NCBI GenBank assembly: GCA_022695795.1
Contig: MU404060.1
Coordinates: 676,749 to 740,748 of the forward strand
Length of the DNA stretch: 64,000 nt
Source of the DNA: Biscogniauxia marginata
Taxonomy: Eukaryota; Ascomycota; Sordariomycetes; Xylariales; Xylariaceae
Direction of reading: 5' to 3'
The translations under genes were made by a program, and so were the position numbers. The first letter of the stretch is position 1. Each line of letters starts with the position of its first letter. Below, in pieces: positions 10,508 through 22,666 of this stretch. The notes under the pieces were generated by a model. That model was not told the origin of the DNA. It did no database searches and saw nothing but the letters and a program-made list of their open reading frames with translations.

Positions 10508-13314
10508 CTTGGCTGGTGCTGGTGCTGGTGCTGAAACTGCCGATGCTACGTGTTTTCAGGAAGCAGGAGGAGTTGTCTTGTCTGGATTTTCGAATCACTC
10601 GTAAAAGTTCGTAAACGACGCGGGTTATCGAAAGTATTTGACAGGAAGAGGAGGATCGTCAGGCGATGGTAGTTTTATACGTGTAGCTCTTTGCTGTGCG
10701 GTGCTCTGCGGCGCTGTCTCTGTGTGTGTGTTGTATTGTGCTGCGTCGTGTCGTATTGCGTGAGAAGGAAAAAAAAAAAAAAACAAGATGCGCCTGACTT
10801 GAAATTTTGCTTGCTTGCGAACTATTCCTTTCCCTTTTTTTTGTCTGCTCTCTTATATCTCTCTCGGCTAGGCAGACATATATCGTGTTTCCCTTTTGGT
10901 CATGATACGATGTAACAGGTAGAAAAATAAAAGGAAAAGGGCCGTCGTGGTTGGTTTGCGTCAGGAGGCTGGAGCTAACTATGCCCCTTCAGAGCTTTGG
11001 CGTGTGGGTTGCAGCAAATGACGGGCAGGGATTGTCGTCATCCCGATGCACGGGCCTCTGACCTTCTTTCTCACCAGCCACAAATCTAGGCCGACGAGCC
11101 ACAGTCAGTTTCCATGGTTGGCCAGCCCAGTCATAAGCACTTCGTCCCCCCTATTCTTTTTGGCATACGAGGAATTCTAGGTAGGTATTTATCCACGACT
11201 ATGTACCTAGGTACTAGCGCACATCATATGAAGCTATACATGTATTTACCTATCCCACGCCTCCATTGAGCCAGCACCAGTCGCCTGCTAAACACGAAGG
11301 GTCACTCTCTATGTATTATACATGGGTATCACGGGGTACAGACCATAACAGTACCTATTCTGCCAGCCTGTCTGCAGGCCTAGCTAATACGACGGCCTTC
11401 TCTTCAAGGGTTGTTATTCATGGTGCCCTGTGTGTCTGAGGTCAACATGAAGTGTAGAGACATGGTAGTTGTATTAATGATGGAGGGCGATGGATTCTAG
11501 TCTAGCTAAGCGAGCATTCTGAATTTAGGTGATTATGAGCTTGGACTATGTACCTACCTGTCTAAGGTTTGAACTAACAACCCCCCTTAAGTACTTTAGG
11601 TAGGTAGGTAGGTGTACATGTCTTATTATGTATGAGGTAAGCAAGGTACACGTAGGTATGTAGGTAGGTACCTACCTAGGTATGTACCTTCCATGGTCTT
11701 TTTTCCGTCACTAGGTACGGGCAGGACTGTGTGTGAATGCCTTACATAAGGCAGACTACATACCTACCTAACCTAAGAAAGTTGCGACTAATGCTTTATG
11801 TATTTGCCTACATCTCCGTTGCCTACCTACCTACCTTGGTATACTACATAGACAGAGGAACACTTACAGCTCGGGACTTTGAGATACTAATACTACACCC
11901 CCCCCCTCGAATCCTCTCAGCGACGAGATCGATCGATTATGAATCATCTGGTCCTGTTTATCGAAGACGAGTAAGCAAATTATTCCTACCCCCTTATTTC
12001 TTACCGGACATACGCGTCTATCAACCTTCTGGCTCCCACACCTAAAGGGTATGGTTTCCAAGACACATACATGCATATTCCAGGTAATGACAACGCAAGC
12101 CATACAAGAGCTAGCCTACAGGAGAACGCGTCAAAAGAGTTGGTGACACATGACCGAATCATGAACCGGCCCCTCGAACCTAAACTCAAAATATTCTTCG
12201 GCATTTTACGCCTACAACTACATCACCTAAAGGCTTATACTAACCTCCACAGTCCTACTTCGTGTCCGACCCACCATCTCGCCACAACCAGCGCAGTAGC
12301 CCATATCTCATCATGGTCTCCTCGACTATCTCCCGACAGTTCGGTCAAGATCTTGCTGCCAGGATCATCGATCAATGAGGTGAATTTGCTTCAAGCAAGG
12401 AACATACCTCGCTGCTCACTGGTCGCCTCACTGGCCACACCACTGAGCTGTGTCGATAGTTATACTATGAAACACAGTCGCGGATACCTACATTACTGGC
12501 CACCCGTTCATGCCCCCTGTCCAGAAGAATCCTGAAAAAGTCGACATACGAGTTGCCGTTTCGTGCAGAAACTTTAAGCGGTCGTCGGTCATGTAACCAA
12601 CCCTCGCCCGACGTCCCTGTGATTGGCTGAGGGAATCGGTACACGCTTTGGGGGAACGCCGACTCGCAGCCATCATGCCCCATGATAGACTCCAACTCAT
12701 GCCGTTAGAATGCCCGCGTCGTAGCACGCAGCTTAATCAAGGTTTCGAGGGCGTCAACAGAGATGCGATCCACCACGAGGAGCCAAAGAAGAACGCATTA
12801 TAAGTCTCCAGTCCGTAGCTTCAAACATGTGGTCGGATCCTTTCTTTCGCTCTTTTACGCGCCCCTATTCTCAAATGCGTCATGTTCCTGGGCAAAAAGC
12901 CAGTGCCCTCACAATTGTCTAGTGTATCCAAGTGATACAAGTGTAATTTTTGTCGGATACTGACAAGCTCTACTTGAGCATCAGTGCTCACCTCAAAAGC
13001 ACCATCAAGTGTATCATCAACTCGACATCTCGGGGTTCTGTTTCCCATCTACGTCACTTGGGTCAGGCTCTTGTAGGAGTCTGAGGGAAGACAAAAACCA
13101 TGTCTGGGAACTGGACGGCGTCGATTTCCCGGGGCATCCTGCCCCAGTCAACACCAGCTGTGACACCAGGCGTAAGACCAGACATGGTAGGTGAATCTGT
13201 GGGATGCGAAAACACCTGCTCTAAGGACCTGGAATGCTTTGTCAAGGCTTGGTTGTTCTTGTTCCTAACACGATATCCATGCATTATTGGGCTAGCTAAT
13301 AATCAATCGTCTAG
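10508..13314. other. Divergent spacer rich in GGTA/TACC repeats
   Basis: About 2.8 kb between TVP15 and the seven-TM gene. It contains a TGCTGG trinucleotide-like run in the TVP15 leader (10510-10535), clustered GGTAGGTAGGTA/TACCTACC tracts around 11590-11692 and more at 11760-11840, and several unsupported open frames around 12000-13200. The bases just before the next ATG (GCTAATAATCAATCGTCTAG) resemble a branch site plus 3' splice site, so a 5' UTR intron is possible. Confidence 0.5.
11590..11692. repeat. Clustered GGTAGGTA / TACCTACC tract
   Basis: The segment contains TAGGTAGGTAGGTAGG, then GTAGGTATGTAGGTAGGTACCTACCTAGGTATGTACC, where direct GGTA repeats turn into their inverted form around the central GGTACC. 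It is a dense example of a motif scattered through most spacers of this window. Confidence 0.8.
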
Positions 13315-14973
13315 ATGGCTACGCCGCCGATAGGACCGCCGTATCGATCTAACATAGCCGTCGTGGGAGGCGTGCCAGTGCCAGATGTGGACGATCCCAT
13401 AGCCGCAGTGCTAGTGTTTTTGTTCCTGGCTTCGGCAGCGGCGCATATGACCATTCTCCAGCTCAACAAGAGGAAGGGTCTCAAGTTTTTCTTCTCGGGC
13501 ATGCTTTTTGTACTATGCACCCTCCGTAGCATCGCCCTCATCGTGCGCATGGTTTGGGCCTCGAAACCGACGTCGATTAATGTGGCAATCGCGGCCAGCA
13601 TCCTGACGCAGACGGGCAGCGTGATGGTTTTTGTCATTAACTTGTTCTTTGCTCAACGGGTGGTACGGGCATGCCACGCCAGCTTTGGCTGGCACCGAGT
13701 AACGCGGCTCTTTTTTCGCTTTTTGATCGCCTGCGTGGTGTGCTGCCTCGTCATGCTCATCACTGTGACGGTGCAGAGCTTTTACACACTCGACCCGGGC
13801 ATCCGGCAGAGCGACCGTGATGTCCAGCTTTTCGCCGGCACGTACCTAGCGCTCCTGGCTTTCTTGCCCGTGCCTGCTGTGATCCTGGCGGCGCTGCTCC
13901 CACGCTCTCACCACATTGACAAGTTCGGCACGGGCCGTTGGCGCTCGAAGATGCGCCTGCTACTGTTCACGGCGCTCATTGCTACCCTCGGCGCCGGGTT
14001 CCGTATCGGTACTAACTTCGATGCGCGCCCCGCCGACGCGCCGGCCTGGTACCACAGCCGCGTGTGCTACTACTGTTTCAACTTCGTAACGGACCTGATC
14101 ATCTCAGCGGCATACCTGCTCGCACGCTTCGACCGGCGTTTCATCATCCCGAACGGTGCCAATGGCCCCGGCGACTACCGGGCCGGCAAGATACGCCGAC
14201 CCCTGTCGCCCACATTTTCCTCGTCGTCGGGCACGCTGCACGCAAGTGGGAGCGATAGTGAGAAGTGCAAGGGTAAGGGTAAGGAGACCGACCCTTGCCA
14301 TCCTCGCCGTCATCACTCCCATCATGTGAAGATAAAGGGAGGCGAAAACGGCATACCGGAGGTCCCGCCCCTAAAGTTCCACAACCAGATGATGGGCTTC
14401 TCGGAGCCCACCGACACCAAATCTAAGGCGGACGTGTTCGGACCTGATTACGACGGCGGCGAGACGACAGACGTGGACTCTCCCGTCGAGAGCTGGAAGA
14501 GGAACGCCGATAGCCCCGGTAATTTGTTTAGTATGGTCGACAAGATCTCCGACGACGGTGGCGGGAAGAGCAGTGAGGATCTCAGCCTCAGCATGCCGGA
14601 GCCGGCGCATCTGGTAAGGGAAATATATCATGGCGAGACAACAGCAGCAACATCAGCAAGGCCTCAAGATCTTCTGAGCGATATCACACATACCGAGGAA
14701 ATAAACTGGCCCTTCGACAATATGGGTGTCTTTGGGACGCCGGGGTTCCATGGAGCAGCCCCGGGACCACCTCATACTATGCCTTCATCCTCTCCATCGG
14801 GGGTTTCTACTAGTATAAACTCCAGTGCCGTTAGAAATGGCAGAAATGGCGGTCGTCCGACGCTGGAAAATAGGGGCGTCTCCAGCTATAATCGAGGTTC
14901 GAATTTCTTTGCCGGCGTCAACGGACCAGGAGGCGGCCAGTATCCACAGCAATGGCGGACTCACACTCTGTAA
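13315..14973 (+). CDS. Seven-transmembrane protein of the DUF3112 type
   Basis: A 552-aa single-exon protein with a seven-helix membrane domain followed by a long hydrophilic tail. Hydrophobic segments lie at about residues 27-50, 60-80, 87-115, 130-155, 170-190, 215-232 and 245-270. Charged loops separate them, and the motifs RFDRRFIIPNG and WRSKMRLLLFTALIATLGAGFRIGTNF resemble the fungal DUF3112 family. Function in that family is unknown; a receptor-like role is only an inference from the topology. The tail (about 280-552) is low complexity with Ser, Pro, Gly, His and Lys clusters and is probably disordered and cytoplasmic. A GTAAGG inside the tail near 14615 could be an optional donor, but reading through keeps the frame open. 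I recognised the family from memory of sequence patterns, not a search. Confidence 0.72.
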   Translation: MATPPIGPPYRSNIAVVGGVPVPDVDDPIAAVLVFLFLASAAAHMTILQLNKRKGLKFFFSGMLFVLCTLRSIALIVRMVWASKPTSINVAIAASILTQTGSVMVFVINLFFAQRVVRACHASFGWHRVTRLFFRFLIACVVCCLVMLITVTVQSFYTLDPGIRQSDRDVQLFAGTYLALLAFLPVPAVILAALLPRSHHIDKFGTGRWRSKMRLLLFTALIATLGAGFRIGTNFDARPADAPAWYHSRVCYYCFNFVTDLIISAAYLLARFDRRFIIPNGANGPGDYRAGKIRRPLSPTFSSSSGTLHASGSDSEKCKGKGKETDPCHPRRHHSHHVKIKGGENGIPEVPPLKFHNQMMGFSEPTDTKSKADVFGPDYDGGETTDVDSPVESWKRNADSPGNLFSMVDKISDDGGGKSSEDLSLSMPEPAHLVREIYHGETTAATSARPQDLLSDITHTEEINWPFDNMGVFGTPGFHGAAPGPPHTMPSSSPSGVSTSINSSAVRNGRNGGRPTLENRGVSSYNRGSNFFAGVNGPGGGQYPQQWRTHTL

Positions 14974-16325
14974 GCCGATTTACGAGGTATCTTATCAATA
15001 CCTGAGCCCCTCGTATATGGAACAATGGGAAGGCCTTGAGGAAAAAGGAAGGGTTAGGTGGATAGCGAAGCAGGTAAAAATTAGGATTATGACCTGGGTA
15101 TAAGAAGTACTCGTAGGTCCTACCATCAAACCATACACTATTTATATCATACAATACTTGGTAGAAATAATTCACAGGGAGTGAAGAGTAGTACCTAGTA
15201 AGAGCAGGTCTTAGGCCACGAGAAAAAAGGGGGGGCTAGGTAGAAGGACGCAGAGAACAAAGGGATAATGATAATAAAACACTCGAGACTGATAAACAGA
15301 TAGACGAAACGAAATAAACTGGCAGACGAGGAGTGCTATGCCTGACTTATTTTCTTCTTTCGATTACCATATACATATTATATGTACATACTCATACATA
15401 ATACGCTACTTTACGATTATTACCTTTAAATAATAACCATCGCTACTTCCGGATTCATCTTGAACATTGAGGGTAGGTAAGTACAAAAAAAGCGATGACG
15501 ACGCGGATTTGGGAGGAAGGGATATCCCCCCCCCCCTTTTTCTCTAATGTTCCTACCAATGAATGAGAGAGAAAAACCACCCCAGGCAATGAAAGAGACA
15601 CGATTAACAGGTAGATCAGGTGAGTGGGGTAGGTTACGACGAGTATAGAAAACCTGCATCTTCATGGTAAACAAAACCTTAAGATTGCTCGTCGTCGTAG
15701 TCGTCGTCGCAGCAAATCAACTTATACCTCGGTTACTTCTCACCATTTTGCTGAGATAAACCCACCCCCCCCCCCTCCTCTTCCCCTGAATTACTTCTAC
15801 TGAGCATATACTTTCCATCTCAGACTTAACTAGAAACAAAAACAACATCTCAAATCATGATCACAATCAAAATCAATTAATTACAACGTTGGGGTTTGTT
15901 TCGTTTCGTTTCGTTTCATTTCGCGGCATCGGAACTTTCTCTCTATTATTCCCCTCGCGACCGGATCTAGGAGTTACGAGTAATCTATCATCTTCGCGCG
16001 CTTTGAGAACTACGTGTATGGGGGTGGGAGGAGGGGATGAATTTTTGAGTAAAGGAGGACGGACAAACGACACCACAAACTCTAGGCATAGAATCTTCCG
16101 TCCTCAAAGCTGCCCGGCCCCCCGTGCTGCACTGGGAAGACCCGTCGTATTAGCTTCCCCGGGCTTGGTTAATCGTACATGTTAGGTATCGCGGCCGCTG
16201 CTCAGAATTCTTCCGACTTCCGGCCGCGACCAAGGTACAACGGTTTGGGCGCGATAAGTACGGCCCAAGACTCCCAAACCTAGAGCCGCGTGTCCCGAAA
16301 TCCAGCACCAAGGCTTATTTTAAGC
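14974..16325. other. Convergent 3' spacer
   Basis: It holds the 3' flanks of the seven-TM gene and the PP2A gene, a GTTTC microsatellite at about 15894-15922, and C- and T-runs. No gene is supported. Confidence 0.6.
15894..15922 (+). repeat. GTTTC pentamer microsatellite
   Basis: Tandem GTTTC units (one starting copy varies to GTTT and the last to ATTTC) in the spacer between the seven-TM and PP2A genes. Confidence 0.75.
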
Positions 16326-17774
16326 TTAGAGGAAGTAGTCTGGTGTGCCTGTCAAGGGGTTAGTCGGCGTCATTGCATCATCATGCTTGGCATAGGGCGG
16401 GGGAACGAAGGAAGTAAGAGTAGTGAATTGAAATGGTTACTTACGCCGAGAAACCATGGGTTCGCCCGCACGCGGGCAGGGGTCGAACTGTAAGCTATAG
16501 CAACAAGGTGTCAGCACTTATCTTAGGAACAGAGAATCGCACTTGGGTTTAATGTGCCTGGCGCTACTTACAAGGTGTACTTTAGGTGCTCGTCGATCTC
16601 CATGATGGCCGCTTGGTTGCCGCATCTGTAACAATAATTGGGTGCTATACCAAGGTCAGGGTTTGCCCCAGATACGGATACAGATACGGAGATGGATGCG
16701 GACGCAGGAAGACTGACCAGAGAATATAGTAACGACGTTTCTATCTTGGGACCAGTTATATCCTTCCATAACCAACTGGTGCGCTCTTGCGATTAGCGTC
16801 AGGCCGTTGTTGTGGTTGAAGGCCTCCGAGATATCCTGGCCAAAGGTGTAACCGGCACCACGGGGAGAGATGCCCCAGCCGCACCGGTCGTCGGGGTCGG
16901 ACCATAGCAGATCGCACATGGGGCCCTCGTGTGGCACCTCCTGGATGCGATCCAAAGCTCTGATGTTATCAAGAGTATCGATGCTAGGCGACAGGCCACC
17001 GTGGAGACAGAAGATCTGGTTGTCGATAAGGGCGGTCAAGGGGAGGTAATCGAAGAGGTCGGTGAAGAACTTCCAGACGTTGGCATTTCCGTATTTGCGC
17101 AGGCACTCGTCGTAGAAGCCGTAGACTTGGGTGATTTGTCTCGACTCGTGGTTGCCGCGCAGGATGGTGATGCGCTGAGGGTATCTGATCTTGAGAGCGA
17201 CCAGCAAGGTCACGGTTTCGACAGAGTAGTATCCTCGGTCGACGTAGTCACCTATCGCCAGCAGTCAATGGTCATGGTCGCCGAGGAAAAGAGACAAAGG
17301 TTGACGAACCCATGAAGAGGTAGTTGGTGTCGGGATTCGGCCCGCCGATCTTGAATAACTCCATCAGGTCGTGGAATTGACCGTGGATATCACCGCACAC
17401 CGTCACCGGGCATTTCTAGGTCTAGCGTAAGCAGAAATCGACGGTTGGCAAGCCGTCGAGAGGGTAAACGTACAACCGGCTGGACGTTGGATTCATCCTG
17501 TAAGACTTCCCTTGCCTAAACAGAGAGAGGAGGGACATCAGCGTGGGCATGTCAAAGGAGCAGCACATGTCACGAACGAACAAGGCGCAGTTGATACGAG
17601 GGGGTAACGACGGACCTTCTCGCAAAGCCTCTGGACGTCAGGCTCTGCAAGTTGCTTGCAGCTCATCAAGCTCTCGATCCATCCGTCCAGGGTGGGAATG
17701 GTGGTAGGCTCCGAAGCGGGCATCGGTGCCAGTTCAGTAGGGACCCGGCCGACATCCTCCATGTTGGTATCCAT
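16326..17774 (-). CDS. pph-1: Serine/threonine protein phosphatase PP2A catalytic subunit
   Basis: Catalytic subunit of PP2A, a two-metal phosphatase acting with scaffold and B subunits in cell-cycle and stress signalling. The 328-aa protein spans seven exons: 17616-17774, 17474-17515, 17310-17415, 16718-17251, 16572-16644, 16445-16494 and 16326-16348. All junction phases agree. Metal-site motifs GDIHGQ (75-80), GDYVDRG and RGNHE are intact, as are HGGLSPS and the [11 protein letters not shown] loop. The C-terminus is TPDYFL, the PP2A-class tail whose terminal Leu is carboxymethylated and whose Tyr can be phosphorylated in known family members. This separates it from PP1 and PP4/PP6-like proteins. 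The last exon is only 23 nt and the second 42 nt. Introns are typical (GT-AG, 60-160 bp). There is no missing residue. Confidence 0.96.
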
Positions 17775-18468
17775 ACTGGGCAGGTCAAAAGAAGGTCGTT
17801 TAGCTACGAAGGGGTTCCGGCGCGTGAGCAGGTCGGCGAGGGCGTGGGAGAGATGTGGGCGAGGAAGAAGGAGTTTGGAGAACGGCCGCCTCGAGATGAC
17901 GTTTTTTCTTCTTTTTTTTGGTTGTTTGGCTTGGGTCGCCGCGATTTGCGTCAGGCACGATAGCCTGTGGTATAGCGTGGGTTAGTTGGCGGAGGCGTGG
18001 GGCTGCAATCGATCGCTATCGCTATCGTTTAATTGCAAAAGGGAAAGGAGAGATTACAGGTTGTTGCTGCTATCGTCGTCAGGCAAGTCGTGTCGTTGAT
18101 GGAAAAGGTGGGTGAACGGACGATGGAGACTACGGTCGGGCCTCGAACCGTGATGAAATCAGCCTTCTCCTTCCCTCTTTCCAGTCGCTAGGTACCTACT
18201 AGGTTACATTAGGTATGTATAGGCCTACCCACTTTTCGCTTAAAATACGGCTCTTTGAACACCCCCCGCTTCCCCCCTAATGCACCCCTCTCTATACACC
18301 CCCCTTTCACGCCTTCATAAGCTGGCTGGCTGTCTTCATGGAACTAAATTTCAGATATATCTTGTTTCTTCTAAATAAAAATACAATCCCGCTTTTAGAA
18401 ACCTTACAGTTCACATCATTATGTAAATATAATAAGTACCCCCCCCCTCCCACTCTTACCTACCTAAG
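17775..18468. other. Spacer: PP2A promoter and EXO84 3' flank
   Basis: About 700 bp between two genes on the minus strand. It includes the PP2A upstream region and short TACCTACC words near 18190-18230 and 18455-18465. No gene is supported. Confidence 0.6.
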
Positions 18469-20628
18469 CTATGTCAACCCAAGTCCTACAGTAGTAGCAG
18501 TAGCATCTTTGGCATCCGCGCCCTCGGGCACATCTCTGCCCACCAGATCTTTAAAGTCTAGTTGCACTTCCTCGAGCATCCTGGCGTGCGTCTTGGCTCT
18601 CTCCATGCACTCTTTCCACACGGGCCCGTCTCTCTCCGTGCTGCTTAGCTGCCTGGCCAAGATCACGTTGAACGCGTCGACTTCTTCCTTGGCCCACTTG
18701 ACACACGCGCTCATCATCGCCTGCGGAAAGCATCCCTGAAAACAACCGACCGTGTTCCGGATAATGCTGAAGTAAGCAAACGACAATTGCCAGATATAAA
18801 CGTGGAGATCACCCTGGAAAATGCATTGCCTATTCCCCTGTTAGTTTCTCACTCCACATCTCATCCTAGTGCGCAACGTACCTAGACCGCTTCTGAATCA
18901 AGTCAGACCGCGCCTCAAGATATGCCTCGCGGGCGCGGTCCTCAAATCCCAACCTGTTGAGCCAGCTGACGTTGCGCTTCGTTTTCTGCTGCTCGCCGTG
19001 CGTGTCAACCAGCTCTCTGGTAACCAGACTAGCGAGCCTCAAGCACCTCTCCTCCACCTTGAAATTGATAAAGTCCTGTGCAATCGCGTTGTTTTTCAAA
19101 CCACGCGCCAGATTCTTGAGTTTCTCGACACGGTCAACCGCTAGGTCAAACCGTTGAAGGGCTATGTCGATGTCGAGCTCGTCCATTTGCCCTTCTACCC
19201 AGCGCAGATTCTGTTGCTTCCCGTCTACTTCGATCAGCATGTCCTTGATGTCGGATAGCGTCTCAAGAAGCTCTGCCTTCTGCAACAAGCCTGGATCTCG
19301 CGAGGCAAAGTAATTAATCGTCTCTTTAGCCTTGTTGTTTGCTTCCATCTCTGATTGCAAGTTCTTGCGCAACTCCTCGACCGCTTTTCGGATGTTAAGT
19401 AACAGAGTCGCTTTCTCCGGGTCTTCGGGTTTCTCCGTCCGATAAATGAAAGACTCCTGCCCGACCCCTCGGATCATGATAGCATCTGCGAGCTTGTTCC
19501 TGCCACTATATGACTCAGTTGTGGCGGCCATGTCGACCAGTTCGATATCCAACAACGGCCAGCATCGGTCCGCAACTAGCTTTGTGGCCGGCCCGCGTGG
19601 ATCGTTCGGGTTGTCCATCTTCCGCTTCTTTCGCGAGGCAACAAGAAGGTGATCATTTAGAAGGTAGAGCTGCATAGATCGTCTTGACCTATAGGTTGCA
19701 TTATCGAGCTCGATCCACGGCCCGGCATTCTGGACGACATGTCTGCCCATCGAAGTGGGCAAGAATTTCTGAGAGCCTTCCACGCTCTTGTAGAGTGCCT
19801 GCATCTGAGAAGCCCAGAGCGCTGTTCTATCCATAATAGAACTCCGTTTATCCCTCTTGCTGAGGCCCGTTGAAAAATCCCCGGACGAATTATTGCTCGA
19901 CGATGTAGTCCTGAGAGCGTTGGTGTTCATCTCCAGCTCCTTGAATAGATTACGCAGAGAGCGCATCTCGGCCTTTAGCTTTTCGGCCTCCTTGCTGATC
20001 TTGATAAACTGGGTCCGGTTCTGGTAGACATTTTGCTGTAGGTCTGTAGATGCCCTAGCCTTTAGTTTTTGCAGCGTAGCCTCGTATTCCCTGATCTCAT
20101 CTTCGGTGGCCTCGCTAAGGATGTTGGCGACGTATTGGTCAGGGACTAGTCTTGGGTCACGAAGGGCCTTGGGATCGACGGTTGGTGTCGCACCGCTAGC
20201 CGGACCTACGGGCGCTCCCTCGCCGCGCGAGGGAGGTGATCGTGATTTCACGGCTTGGTCGTATTTGGTGATGTCGAAGGTCGGCACCGAGGGAATAGGC
20301 GGCGCAGTCGCATCGAAGTTGGCAGGCAGGTTGTTGAAACGGGTGGAATAGCGTCGCTTGACGAGATCGCCCGTCTGTGAAAGGTAAGCAACAACACACG
20401 TCATGGCTGGTGGTATCAGCTCACCTTGCCTCCAGTCGCAGGCGGTGCCCGCTGACGGGGTGGTGGTGGTGCTGCACCACCAGCTGCTGGTTTACCCCCT
20501 GTGCTTCGGGGTACGGGGATGCCATCGTTGGGGATGGGGCCTGAGATCTGCTGCGGCGCGCTGATTTTCGGACGGCCCTTCCTCTTGGTGCCGCTGCGAA
20601 GTGAAATCTTACTCCTCTCTTCGGACAT
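18469..20628 (-). CDS. EXO84: Exocyst complex component EXO84
   Basis: Subunit of the exocyst, which tethers secretory vesicles to the plasma membrane at growing hyphal tips. The 685-aa product has three exons: 20425-20628, 18882-20374 and 18469-18829. The N-terminus is basic and Pro-rich. Residues about 159-223 form a heptad-like coiled coil. A PH-like domain starts near 285 (GPWIELDNATYRSRRSMQLYLLNDHLLVASRKKRK). The C-terminal helical domain runs to the end and includes QCIFQGDLHVYIWQLSFAYFSIIRN, split by intron 2. Length and domain order match fungal Exo84. The first exon ends at GGK before a GTGAGC donor; an in-frame read-through into the intron is blocked by a stop. The gene is divergent from TOM20, with 950 bp between start codons. 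Confidence 0.94.
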
Positions 20629-21578
20629 GTTGGGCCACTAGGTGAAGCTCGACGATACGGGTCGATAAGAGGTTGGTTTCGAGTCCTGCGGATGGATGGA
20701 TCTATAGTACAAGTCGACGAGATTTGGACATTTAGGTATTTCCTACTTCGTACACGCAACAAGAAGAAGTAAATAAATACAAAGAGAGAAGAGAAACAAC
20801 GCCGCCGCCGAGTAAAGCGAGTGAGAAGGCTGATATCCGTCGATGACAGAAGACAATCTGACTTGACGAAGGCTTGCGATGAAGTGCCCCCGAGTTATCC
20901 ACTCTGTGGTTCCAGCTTGCGATGGAGAATGGATCTGTGACGCCAAGTTCCCCCACTGGCCCATGCACGACCCCCCTGGGCGTGTCCATAAGGGCTATCT
21001 GTAATCGGCCGGATTTATGTAATGGCGGGAGGGCTGCAGCAAACCCCGTCTTGTGAATTTCGTACACCATGTACCTTGGTACCTAGGTACCTAATGTACC
21101 TACACCTGGGTGCCCTTCTTGCAGGGGGTTTCTAGGTACACCAGCGGCCCGCGGTGGTTATCGATTAAAGCCAAGCCTATCGCCTGCGGGCAAGCTTTCT
21201 GTTGAAAAAATTACAGGCGCCTACGATTAAACGTTTTTGGCCCATTGAAGAAGCTCTTTCTCTGTCCAGAGTTTGTGCAGCACCACAGGAAAGAACCTGG
21301 TAATTTTTTTTTCTCTCTCTCTCTTCCAATCCTCTCGACCAAATCTCCTACCAACAGCAATTCGCCCTACCGGACAATCGCAATCGCACGAGGGGGAGCC
21401 AATAGCATTATTCCTCGCCGAATAGTACCCAACCGACACTGCCCGCAGCCCGCAGCCCGCAGCAGCAAAAGAGGGACGCAATTGACGTAGCTTGCCGATT
21501 CCAAGCTCACCAATCTGACGGCTCAACCCTCCTCTCACCAGCCTCGGAGGGAAAAGGAAAAAGAGAGAGGAACAAAAG
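20629..21578. promoter_or_regulatory. Bidirectional upstream region of EXO84 and TOM20
   Basis: A 950-bp divergent intergenic region. It contains a perfect 14-bp palindrome GGTACCTAGGTACC at 21078-21091 with further TACC words on both sides. A CT-rich tract before the TOM20 start (21300-21350) looks like a 5' leader. No TATA box or defined factor site could be assigned with confidence. Confidence 0.5.
21078..21091. repeat. Perfect 14-bp palindrome GGTACCTAGGTACC
   Basis: Exact self-complementary sequence in the EXO84/TOM20 divergent promoter region. Related palindromes occur at 38632-38641 and 41633-41644. Confidence 0.85.
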
Positions 21579-22666
21579 ATGGTTCAGAAACACACCCTAG
21601 CGACGATATCTGCTGCTACAGTAGCGACAGGTCTTATCGGTACGTTCAACAAGAAGCATCTTTCCAGCTAGTTGGCGAACAAGTGTTTGCGGGGAGGGGC
21701 GCAAGAAAGCCAGCAGACGAACCGAGCAGTTGAACTTCTCGAGCCTATTGAACCAATCCCCCAACCTGATCTACGCTTCTGTCTACATGGTGACCTTTCT
21801 TTTCTCATTTTTCGTCTCGGTCTATATATCCAAATATCTTTTGCGATTTAATCTGACTAGTATTTCTCACAAAACTACAGCCTACGCAGTCTACTTCGAC
21901 CACCAGCGCCGCGCCGACCCCAATTTCCGGCGGAACCTGCGGCGGGAGGAGCGGCGGAAAGCGCGCGCCGAGAAGGAGGAGGCTGTCGCTCATTCCAAGC
22001 AGAGGCGCCGACATATCCAGATCGCCGTCGATGAGGCCCTTGAAGAGGGTTTCCCCTCTGGCGTCAACGAGAAAGAGCAGTTTTTCATGGACCATGTCCA
22101 GCAGGGCGAGATCCTAGCCGCCGATCGTAAGTTCCCTCGTTTCTTCAACCCATTGTTTCCCCTTCTCTCCTTACAATCGTGGATTGGCGAGGAGGAGGGG
22201 ATTAGGTGAGCTAGCGAAAGAGACAAGGGTGGACGAAGAGGGGGAGAAGAATTCACGTGTAAAGGAGCAGAGGAGGAAGAGACGGATAGGAGAATATTGA
22301 GTAGTTCGGACCGCACTGGGCAAGCAGAGACTAACAGGCATATCTTTTTTTTCGCACAGCATCGAGAACGCTTGAGGCTGCCCTGGCATTCTACAAAGCG
22401 CTCAAGGTCTATCCAACCCCCGAAGATTTGATCACCATCTACGACAAGACGGTGGATAAGGTACGGACGAAAACTCTTCCTCCCTCCCTCCGCGGAAGCC
22501 GCAGACCTTGTATGCTAACATAATGGGGGGTCCTACTACCCCCTTTATTTCACAGCGCGTACTCGATGTTCTGGCTGAGATGATCGCGCACGACGAGACC
22601 TTGGATCTCCGCCAGACTCCGGGCACGGCCAACGTCTCCGATCTGCCTCACCACAGTCTAGACTAG
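21579..22666 (+). CDS. TOM20: Mitochondrial import receptor subunit TOM20
   Basis: Outer-membrane receptor that recognises presequences of proteins bound for mitochondria and passes them to the TOM40 pore. The 172-aa protein is built from four exons: 21579-21639, 21881-22126, 22360-22460 and 22556-22666. The N-terminal membrane anchor is split by intron 1 ([11 protein letters not shown] then AYAVYF) and is followed by the basic stretch [28 protein letters not shown]. The cytosolic TPR-like receptor fold contains [22 protein letters not shown] and [15 protein letters not shown]. Introns are GT-AG with branch-like sites, for example GCTAAC in intron 3. The acidic or polar C-terminus ends LPHHSLD. 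Gene length and motifs match fungal Tom20 closely. Confidence 0.94.

Noticed and set aside
12071..12535. 154-aa open frame upstream of the seven-TM gene
   Set aside because: No motif, no codon bias and irregular composition; an overlapping antisense frame is equally open.
14614..14658. Possible intron (GTAAGG...CATCAG) in the tail of the seven-TM protein
   Set aside because: The frame stays open through it, and the segment is disordered tail with no conserved motif to decide; left as exon.
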